Assembly (NCBI GenBank): GCA_021840785.1
Contig: JAKBXD010000041.1
Location: 1 to 13,070, forward strand
DNA from: Pseudomonadota bacterium
GTDB lineage: Bacteria > Pseudomonadota > Gammaproteobacteria > Acidithiobacillales > Acidithiobacillaceae
Direction of reading: 5' to 3'
DNA length: 13,070 nt
The translations under genes and the position numbers were made by a program. Below are positions 8,758 through 13,070 of the stretch, piece after piece. Under the pieces are notes generated by a model. The model was not told where the DNA came from. It saw only the letters and a program-made list of their open reading frames with translations, and searched no databases. Each line of letters opens with the position of its first letter. The first letter of the stretch is position 1.

Positions 8758-9336
8758 TCAGCCCTTATAGCCACCGCTGTAAACGAAGTCCACACGACGA
8801 TTTTTTGCCCAGCAGGCAGAGTCGTTCGTGGTACACAAGGGATTGTCCTTGCCAAAGCTAACGGTGCTGACCCGTGCCACGCTGACGCCCTGGGATTCCA
8901 GGAACTGTTTCACGGTCTCGGCGCGCTGTTCACCGAGGGCCAGATTGTACTCCTGGGTACCGCGATCATCGGTATTCCCCTCCAGACGGACCTGAATATG
9001 GGGATGAGCGACCATGAATTGCGCATTCTGGGTGGCAATCTGCTGGGCCTGCGCATCCATAGAGCCACTATTGAATTCAAAATGCACCCGCAAATGCTGC
9101 GGCAAGGCGGCCAATTCAGCGGCGGTCAGGCCACTGTTGCCCCCGCCGATGGGACCGTTGGCATTGAGGTTCTGGCCATTGATGCCTTCACCGGCATAGC
9201 CGGCCGTGGCTGCGGAGTGGGCGGGAGCCACCGCTCCGGCGTTAGTCGGAGCCCCGCTCCCCACATTGTGCGCACATCCCGCCAGCGTCAGTACCCCGGC
9301 CACAGCAACAACCACCTTCAGAAGATTCGAACGCAT
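8758..9336 (-). CDS. pal: Peptidoglycan-associated lipoprotein Pal
   Basis: Pal is an outer-membrane lipoprotein that binds peptidoglycan and TolB. The 192-residue product has a lipoprotein signal peptide with lipobox LAGC (acylated cysteine at C21). A Gly/Ala/Asn-rich tether follows (about 22-70). The OmpA-like domain has VHFEFNSGSMD, the peptidoglycan-binding stretch GNTDDRGTQEYNLALGEQRA and the end motif WAKNRRVDFVY. A cysteine pair (LCTTNDSACW) near the C-terminus could form a disulfide; I recall similar pairs in other Pal proteins. ATG 9336 has GGAGG about 8 nt upstream. It is first in the - strand pal-cpoB-queE-queC unit, pointing toward tolB rather than following it. Confidence 0.96.
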   Translation of the reverse strand: MRSNLLKVVVAVAGVLTLAGCAHNVGSGAPTNAGAVAPAHSAATAGYAGEGINGQNLNANGPIGGGNSGLTAAELAALPQHLRVHFEFNSGSMDAQAQQIATQNAQFMVAHPHIQVRLEGNTDDRGTQEYNLALGEQRAETVKQFLESQGVSVARVSTVSFGKDNPLCTTNDSACWAKNRRVDFVYSGGYKG

Positions 9337-9364
9337 ACTATTAACCTCCGCAAAAATTTACGGA

Positions 9365-9394
9365 ATTGTAGCCTGTAGCCGGAGATAATAGCAA
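9365..9394 (-). promoter_or_regulatory. Candidate sigma70 promoter for pal-cpoB-queE-queC
   Basis: On the - strand, TTGCTA (9394-9389) and TACAAT (9370-9365) are separated by 18 bp. They match 4 of 6 and 5 of 6 consensus bases. Transcription would begin near 9358, giving a leader of about 20 nt that contains the GGAGG of pal. The placement fits a block that, having been separated from tolB, needs its own promoter. No experimental support. Confidence 0.5.
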
Positions 9395-9436
9395 TTGCGG
9401 CGCGCACGAAGCCATCGCCTGGGCTATCGCGATGTA

Positions 9437-9615
9437 CTGACACCCAAGATCCCTTACGTTGTACGCCAATCGCCCTATTTTCTGTACAGCCCGAGAGCAA
9501 CGTGGTCTGGTCGCGATTTATTGAGCATGCTTGGGTTGGCTTTATTCCGGCCAGAAGTAGCGGAAAATCTTGCCGTGCTTTGGCAAGTGTGTTTGTAATG
9601 AGCCATACTTCGAAA
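9437..9615 (+). repeat. Dispersed repeat, copy A
   Basis: This roughly 180-bp sequence recurs as copy B at 12096-12277 in the same orientation, close to 90% alike by eye. Shared blocks include CCAAGATCCCTTACGTTGTA, CGCGATTTATTGAGCATGC, GGCTTTATTCCGGCC and GTGCCGTGCTTTGGCAAG-like sequence. The 17 bp just to its left (CTGGGCTATCGCGATGT, 9419-9435) recurs at 10771-10787, so the element may begin at 9419. Indels of 1 and 4 nt between A and B shift any reading frame, so conservation is at DNA level. There are no obvious terminal inverted repeats and no transposase. A small hairpin CTTGCC-7 nt-GGCAAG lies at 9569-9587. With the pal promoter it accounts for most of the 316-bp gap between pal and galE. 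Confidence 0.85.
9580..9609 (+). promoter_or_regulatory. Promoter-like pair at the right end of repeat copy A, facing galE
   Basis: TTGGCA (9580-9585) and CATACT (9604-9609) are separated by 18 bp and match 5 of 6 and 4 of 6 sigma70 consensus bases. A start near 9616 would give a galE leader of about 37 nt. The same pair with 17-bp spacing is kept in copy B. This is a pattern match only. Confidence 0.3.
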
Positions 9616-9652
9616 CCCTCCGCCACGCCGCATAAGCATCGGACAATCCCTC

Positions 9653-10639
9653 ATGAAACAGCCTATCCTCGTCGTCGGTGGTGCCGGTTACATCGGCTCG
9701 CATATGGCCAAGATGCTCGTCCAGAGTGGGCATGAAGTGCTCATCCTGGATAATCTTTCTACAGGCTTTCGGGAAGCTGCCCGCTATGGCCGTTTGCTTG
9801 AAGGCGATCTGGCGAATACCGCGCTGCTGGAACGGATTTTCGGAGAGACGCCCGTTGCCGCCGTGATGCATTTTGCGGCGCTCAGTCAGGTGGGCGAGTC
9901 CATACGCGAACCCGCCCGCTACTATCGCAATAATGTCGCCAATACCCAGAATCTACTGGAAACCATGCTCCGCCATAACGTGCGCCGCTTCATATTTTCG
10001 TCCACGGCAGCGTTGTTCGGGGAGCCGGAATACACCCCCATTGACGAACAGCATCCCCAGCGCCCCATCAATCCCTACGGGCGCAGCAAGCGCATGGTGG
10101 AGGAGATGCTGGCCGACCATGACAGCGCTTACGGCCTGCGCTTCGTCAGCCTGCGTTACTTCAACGCCGCCGGCGCCGACCCGGAAGGCGAACTGGGCGA
10201 GCGCCACGATCCCGAGAGCCATTTAATCCCCCTCGTGTTGCAGGCAGCCAGCAGTCGGCAGGCACAAATAGCTATTTACGGCGACGATTACCCCACACCA
10301 GACGGCACCTGCATCCGCGATTATGTTCATGTCTGGGACCTGTGCAGCGCACACCTGCTGGCTTTGGAGCATTTGCTGGCCGACAGGGAGAGCAATACCT
10401 TTAATTTGGGCAACGGTCAGGGCTTTTCGGTGCAAGAGGTCATTGATACCGCCCGGCGCGTTACCGGCCGGGGCATTCCCGCCGACGTTCAGCCCCGCCG
10501 CCCCGGTGATCCCGCCGTGTTGGTGGCCGACAGCCAAAAGGCGCGCGATACCCTGAATTGGAAACCACGCTTTGCGGATCTGACCGCGATGATGGAGCAT
10601 GCCTGGAGTTGGGAACAGCAGAAAGGGACGGCGTGGTGA
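9653..10639 (+). CDS. galE: UDP-glucose 4-epimerase GalE
   Basis: This is a short-chain dehydrogenase/reductase-family epimerase that interconverts UDP-glucose and UDP-galactose using bound NAD, supplying galactose-type sugars for polysaccharide. The 328-residue product has the dinucleotide-binding GGAGYIGSH at about 9-17 and D33 after the second strand. Catalytic residues are the SST at 116-118 and Y142-x3-K146 (NPYGRSKRMVEE). Further GalE landmarks are LRYFNAAGADPEGELGE, GDDYPTPDGTCIRDYVHVWDL and RPGDPAVLVAD. A related UDP-sugar epimerase specificity cannot be excluded, though the motifs favour GalE. No good Shine-Dalgarno precedes ATG 9653. The gene is solitary, between repeat copy A and a repeat fragment, with no other sugar genes nearby. 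Confidence 0.92.
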   Translation: MKQPILVVGGAGYIGSHMAKMLVQSGHEVLILDNLSTGFREAARYGRLLEGDLANTALLERIFGETPVAAVMHFAALSQVGESIREPARYYRNNVANTQNLLETMLRHNVRRFIFSSTAALFGEPEYTPIDEQHPQRPINPYGRSKRMVEEMLADHDSAYGLRFVSLRYFNAAGADPEGELGERHDPESHLIPLVLQAASSRQAQIAIYGDDYPTPDGTCIRDYVHVWDLCSAHLLALEHLLADRESNTFNLGNGQGFSVQEVIDTARRVTGRGIPADVQPRRPGDPAVLVADSQKARDTLNWKPRFADLTAMMEHAWSWEQQKGTAW

Positions 10640-10644
10640 TGGGA

Positions 10645-10676
10645 GCCGCTCGCAAACGACACGCGCAACGAGCGGC
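10645..10676 (+). terminator. Stem-loop just after galE, possible terminator
   Basis: GCCGCTCG (10645-10652) and CGAGCGGC (10669-10676) form a perfect 8-bp GC-rich stem with a 16-nt loop, 5 bp after the galE stop. No T-run follows, so it is not a classical intrinsic terminator. It may stabilise the 3' end or act with Rho. Confidence 0.35.
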
Positions 10677-10692
10677 ATTGGCGACCGAGATA

Positions 10693-10719
10693 GTTGGCTT
10701 TATTCCGGCCCGAAGTAGG
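10693..10719 (+). repeat. Fragment of the dispersed repeat (right-hand part)
   Basis: These 27 bases, around GGCTTTATTCCGGCCCGAAG, match the right-hand part of copy A (about 9535-9561) and copy B (about 12200-12225) with only one or two differences. Flanking bases do not match, so this is a truncated piece. It lies in the 263-bp gap between galE and the ATPase gene. Confidence 0.75.
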
Positions 10720-10770
10720 CTACAGGCTCAGCCGCGTTGTCCCTGCGAACCTGGAAGTGGCAGAAATGAA

Positions 10771-10787
10771 CTGGGCTATCGCGATGT
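10771..10787 (+). repeat. Fragment of the dispersed repeat (left end)
   Basis: CTGGGCTATCGCGATGT is identical to 9419-9435 at the left edge of copy A. A weaker resemblance may continue to about 10812 (GTACACC then ATCG, as in copy B after a deletion). The order here is right-part fragment, 51 bp, then left-end fragment, i.e. the order expected of two adjacent damaged copies. Confidence 0.7.
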
Positions 10788-10822
10788 CCTGGACTTCGTA
10801 CACCGGATCGGTACCAATATCT

Positions 10823-10860
10823 ATCTACGACTAGCTATATTCTAGTAGATATATGTAGAT
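10823..10860. promoter_or_regulatory. AT-rich imperfect palindrome and GTAGAT repeats upstream of the ATPase gene
   Basis: ATCTACGACTAG (10823-10834) is nearly the reverse complement of CTAGTAGAT (10842-10850), differing by a 2-nt bulge. GTAGAT occurs twice 10 bp apart (10845-10850 and 10855-10860), about one helical turn. The AT-richness stands out from the surroundings. It lies 43-80 bp before the ATPase start, a plausible promoter or operator position, but I find no convincing -35/-10 pair. Confidence 0.4.
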
Positions 10861-10902
10861 CTTGCTATAACCAAGCCGAGGCATGATTGTGGGGACTATC
10901 CT

Positions 10903-12099
10903 ATGAATTTCATTTCTAATCCTTTTTCTCCTGGAGCGGGGGCGCCTCCGCCAGAACTCGTGGGCCGCTCGGAAATCCTGGAACGGGCCGATATTCTCAT
11001 GGCTCGAGTACGGCAGCAGCGGACTGAGCAAAGTCTTATGCTGACGGGCTTGCGTGGGGTAGGCAAGACCGTTCTGCTGAACGAGATTGGGCGCAAGGCT
11101 CGCGCTACCGGATACCATACGATCAGCCTTGAGGCGCATACCGGGAAGAATTTGGCAGCCCTGCTGATTCCTCCAGTGCGAGAACTGCTGTATGACCTAA
11201 ATCGTTTGGCTGGCTTGAATCACCAAGTAAAACGGGGGTTGGCCGTTCTGCGGAGTTTTGTAGGAGCGCTTCGGGTAAAAATATCGGATATTGAATTTTC
11301 TATGGATATCCAGCCACTTGTAGGGGCAGCCGACAGCGGGGATCTGGAAGCGGATCTGCCCCGTCTTTTCCAGGCTGTGGCAGAAGCGGCGGCAGAAAAG
11401 AGCACGCTCATCGTCTTGTTGGTTGACGAAGTGCAGTACCTCAGCAAGCTGGAATTCAGTGCTCTGATTATGGCCATGCACCGGATACAGCAACAGCAAC
11501 TTCCTCTCGCATTGATTGGGGCCGGACTGCCGATTCTTCCTGCGTTGGCGGGGCAGTCCAAGTCCTACGCTGAACGTCTTTTCGCTTACCCCAAAGTAGG
11601 GCCCTTGTCCCAAACCGATGCGTTCAAGGCGCTGCAGGATCCGGCTCAGGCCGCTGGCGCGCAGTTTACGGAAGACGCCTTAGAGGAGGTCTTTCGGATT
11701 ACCGAAGGGTACCCTTATTTTGTCCAGGAGTGGGGCTATATCAGCTGGAATCAAGCGCAGGGTCCGTCCATCACTTTGCTGGATATACAAACCGCTACCC
11801 CCATGGCCATTGATCGGTTGGACGCCAACTTTTTTCGGGTCCGGTTTGATCGCCTGACCCCCAGTGAAAAAACTTTTCTCCGAGCGATCGCCGAACTGGG
11901 AGCCGGACCTTATCGTTTCCGGGATATCGCCACATGTATGGGAGTGGAATCTTCGACTTTGGGGCCAGTCCGCGCAAAAATGATCAAGGAAGGCATGATT
12001 TACAGCCCAGCCCATGGGTGGCTGAACTTTACGGTTCCGCTTTTCGACGGTTTTTTGCGCCGAATCATACCTGATCAAACGAGACATGATGAGGACTGA
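10903..12099 (+). CDS. AAA-type ATPase with C-terminal winged-helix-like region, function unknown
   Basis: This is a 398-residue P-loop ATPase. It has an N-terminal NPFSPGAGAPPPELVGR motif (about 6-22), as in ORC/Cdc6-like and STAND-related ATPases. Walker A is GLRGVGKT at 49-56 and Walker B is LIVLLVDEVQYL at 169-180. A sensor-1-like LPLALIGAGLP is at 200-210, followed by SYAERLFAYPKVGPL and GYPYFVQEWGYISW. The C-terminal part (about 316-387: LTPSEKTFLRAIAELGAGPYRFRDIA, then GMIYSPAHGWLNFTVPLFDGFLRR) looks like a winged helix. I recall a widespread bacterial family with this architecture and length but know no assigned function. ATG 10903 has GGGGA 7 nt upstream. Base composition looks less GC-rich than the housekeeping genes. 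The TGA lies inside repeat copy B. Its partners, if any, are unclear. Confidence 0.85.
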   Translation: MNFISNPFSPGAGAPPPELVGRSEILERADILMARVRQQRTEQSLMLTGLRGVGKTVLLNEIGRKARATGYHTISLEAHTGKNLAALLIPPVRELLYDLNRLAGLNHQVKRGLAVLRSFVGALRVKISDIEFSMDIQPLVGAADSGDLEADLPRLFQAVAEAAAEKSTLIVLLVDEVQYLSKLEFSALIMAMHRIQQQQLPLALIGAGLPILPALAGQSKSYAERLFAYPKVGPLSQTDAFKALQDPAQAAGAQFTEDALEEVFRITEGYPYFVQEWGYISWNQAQGPSITLLDIQTATPMAIDRLDANFFRVRFDRLTPSEKTFLRAIAELGAGPYRFRDIATCMGVESSTLGPVRAKMIKEGMIYSPAHGWLNFTVPLFDGFLRRIIPDQTRHDED

Positions 12100-12277
12100 C
12101 GCCCAAGATCCCTTACGTTGTACACCAATCGCCCTATTTTCTGTTCCGGACAACCCGAGATCAATGTGGTCTGGCCGCGATTTATTGAGCATGCCTGGAG
12201 TTGCTTTATTCCGGCCCGAAGTAGGAAAACCGTGCCGTGCTTTGGCAAGTGCGTTTGAATGAGCCATACTTTAGAAA
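12096..12277 (+). repeat. Dispersed repeat, copy B
   Basis: This is the second long copy, matching copy A (9437-9615) over its whole length in the same orientation with scattered substitutions, one 4-nt insertion near 12145 and two 1-nt deletions. The first bases (CTGACGCCCAAGATCCC) include the stop codon of the upstream ATPase gene. The 252-bp gap between the ATPase and the DUF433 remnant consists mainly of this repeat; the last ~70 bp (12278-12351) hold a small stem (AGCGC/GCGCT at 12311-12329) and no recognised gene. Confidence 0.85.
12242..12270 (+). promoter_or_regulatory. Promoter-like pair at the right end of repeat copy B
   Basis: TTGGCA (12242-12247) and CATACT (12265-12270) are spaced by 17 bp, the same pair as in copy A. 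It points toward the DUF433 remnant and the mntA/hepT-like genes, with an inferred start near 12277, about 75 nt before the GTG at 12352. Pattern match only. Confidence 0.3.
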
Positions 12278-12351
12278 TTAGTCGCGTGGGGCATAGCCAT
12301 TTGTGGTCGGAGCGCGCTGAGGAAGCGCTTATAAAGTGTGGAGGAAGGGCT

Positions 12352-12519
12352 GTGAACGACATCCAACGTATCACCATTGAACCAGGTAAACGCGGCGGTC
12401 AGCCTTGCATTCGGGGACTTGTTCACACCCATCCCCGCCCAGCCCCGGCCCATGCGCGGGCCAGTTCGGCGCTCGGCAACGCCATCACCCTCGACCTCTC
12501 CGGCCTGAGGGTGGATTGA
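12352..12519 (+). pseudogene. Truncated DUF433 (VapB45-type) antitoxin gene
   Basis: A GTG start at 12352 has a strong GGAGG at 12340-12344. The first 23 residues, including RITIEPGKRGGQPCIRG, match the N-terminus of DUF433 proteins, small predicted antitoxins often paired with PIN-like toxins. Family members run about 70-80 residues and continue with a helical part (typically R/T-x-P/V-x-D-V-L...). Here the frame instead passes after about 12420 into an unrelated His/Pro/Ala-rich stretch and stops at 55 residues, 5 bp before the next gene. The rest of the domain is not found in the other frames. I read it as a broken gene joined to the leader of the nucleotidyltransferase gene; the short peptide could still be made. 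Confidence 0.6.
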
Positions 12520-12524
12520 ACGCC

Positions 12525-12824
12525 ATGCGCCTCAGCCCCGAACAAATCGCCCAAATCCGCCAGAGCGCCGCAGAAAGCTTCGGCCCGGAAGCCCGCGTCT
12601 GGCTCTTCGGCTCGCGGGTGGATGACAGCAAGAGGGGCGGGGACATCGACCTCCTCGTTCAGACTCGGGCGCTGTCGGCTGACACTGCATTGCAGAGCAA
12701 AATACGCATGCTCGGCCTACTCGAAGCCCGCCTCGGCGAGCGAAAGATCGACATTGTCATCGAACAGCCAGGTGATGTGCGCCCGATTGTGTGCGTCGCC
12801 CACGAAACCGGGCTTGCCCTGTGA
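12525..12824 (+). CDS. MNT-type minimal nucleotidyltransferase (MntA-like antitoxin)
   Basis: This 99-residue protein has the nucleotidyltransferase beta signature: LFGSRVDDSKRGGDIDLLV, with G29-S30 and catalytic aspartates D40 and D42. A third acidic residue, D76, lies in KIDIVIE. The length suits the minimal MNT family (COG1708-like), which lacks extra substrate-binding domains. In characterised MntA-HepT pairs the transferase acts as antitoxin by adding AMP residues to the HEPN toxin. ATG 12525 is 5 bp after the DUF433 remnant stop; no strong Shine-Dalgarno is visible. The stop overlaps the next start (GTGA at 12821-12824). The frame is open upstream, but that part belongs to the remnant region. 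Role as an antitoxin is inferred from family and pairing. Confidence 0.85.
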   Translation: MRLSPEQIAQIRQSAAESFGPEARVWLFGSRVDDSKRGGDIDLLVQTRALSADTALQSKIRMLGLLEARLGERKIDIVIEQPGDVRPIVCVAHETGLAL

Positions 12825-13070
12825 AACAGACACCAGAACAACTTGCTCTAGCCCATGCCTATTCGACCTGCCTTGGTCACGCGGAAGCCTTGCGTGAAGC
12901 GCTCGTCGATCTCCATCAGCTTGATCTGCAAGAGATGGAGTGGGATAAGCTAGCTAAAGAAGATCGCCGTCTGCTCGATCAGTTCGCCTACCGCTACACG
13001 CGCCTCCAGGACGATATGGGTGCACGACTGATGCCCGCCATTCTGCGCGCGTTGGAGGAGGATATCGCCG
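12821..13070 (+). CDS. HEPN/HepT-like partner of the nucleotidyltransferase, 3' end beyond window
   Basis: A GTG start at 12821 overlaps the upstream stop by 4 bp. The visible 83 codons encode a mostly helical, charged protein (EALREALVDLHQLDLQEMEWDKLAKEDRRLLDQFAYRYTRLQDDMGARLMPAILRAL, given here as segments: EALREALVDLHQ, LDQFAYRYTRLQDDMG and ARLMPAILRALEE). The FxYRxTRLQDxMG pattern is one I associate with proteins encoded next to minimal nucleotidyltransferases. The HEPN RNase motif (R-x4-6-H) is not in the visible part and would be expected nearer the C-terminus. Likely role: RNase toxin or substrate-binding partner of the MNT protein. Completeness and catalytic competence cannot be judged. 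Confidence 0.75.
   Translation, partial: MKQTPEQLALAHAYSTCLGHAEALREALVDLHQLDLQEMEWDKLAKEDRRLLDQFAYRYTRLQDDMGARLMPAILRALEEDIA

Noticed and set aside
9318..9626. 102-residue - strand open frame across repeat copy A
   Set aside because: Copy B breaks the corresponding frame by 1- and 4-nt indels, so there is no selection for a protein; it is an open frame by chance in a conserved DNA repeat.
9370..10728. 11-bp inverted match (AGCCTGTAGCC at 9370-9380, GGCTACAGGCT at 10718-10728) flanking galE
   Set aside because: It is short and imperfectly placed relative to the repeats, and one arm lies inside the pal promoter spacer; chance cannot be excluded, so it is not called as element ends.
10639..10845. 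Possible 68-residue gene starting at the galE stop (TGATG)
   Set aside because: It runs through the stem-loop and two repeat fragments, has no visible ribosome binding site, and resembles only translated repeat DNA.
11680..12267. 195-residue - strand open frame at the end of the ATPase gene and copy B
   Set aside because: It is antisense to the well-supported ATPase gene, and its N-terminal part is only repeat sequence.
9419..12277. Repeat copies as a MITE or IS end
   Set aside because: No terminal inverted repeats, target duplications or transposase fragments could be recognised by eye.

Overview
This window looks like chromosomal DNA of a moderately GC-rich gammaproteobacterium-like organism. 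The gene content and protein style suggest Acidithiobacillus or a close relative, but that is my impression from memory and was not checked by a search. Positions 1-9336 are densely packed housekeeping genes. Positions 9337-13070 are a looser accessory region with repeats, an uncharacterised ATPase and toxin-antitoxin-type genes.

Housekeeping part. The + strand carries the 3' part of yebC, then ruvC, ruvA and ruvB (Holliday-junction processing), ybgC, tolQ, tolR, tolA and tolB (the inner-membrane and periplasmic parts of the Tol-Pal envelope machine). Spacing is tight, and ruvB/ybgC, tolQ/tolR, tolR/tolA and tolA/tolB overlap. The - strand then carries pal, cpoB (ybgF), queE and queC, read toward tolB. 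The tolB and queC stop codons are only 12 bp apart. In Pseudomonas the order is tolB-pal-ybgF-queE-queC on one strand, so here the pal-cpoB-queE-queC block appears inverted as a unit. It has its own candidate sigma70 promoter in front of pal.

Accessory part. A solitary galE and a 398-residue AAA-type ATPase with a C-terminal winged-helix-like region sit among copies and pieces of one dispersed repeat. Copy A (9437-9615) and copy B (12096-12277) are about 180 bp long, in direct orientation and close to 90% alike by eye. Two further fragments lie at 10693-10719 and 10771-10787. The ATPase gene lies between a left-end fragment and copy B, and its stop codon falls inside copy B. Both full copies carry a conserved promoter-like pair near the right end, pointing at galE in one case and at toxin-antitoxin genes in the other.

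After copy B comes a truncated DUF433-type antitoxin gene with a good ribosome binding site. It is followed by an MNT-type minimal nucleotidyltransferase (MntA-like) and the start of its overlapping HEPN/HepT-like partner, which runs off the window. I see no rRNA, tRNA, CRISPR array or recognisable transposase. The most interesting points are the inverted pal block, the mosaic repeat around galE and the ATPase, and the possibility that this repeat supplies promoters and a stop codon to neighbouring genes.
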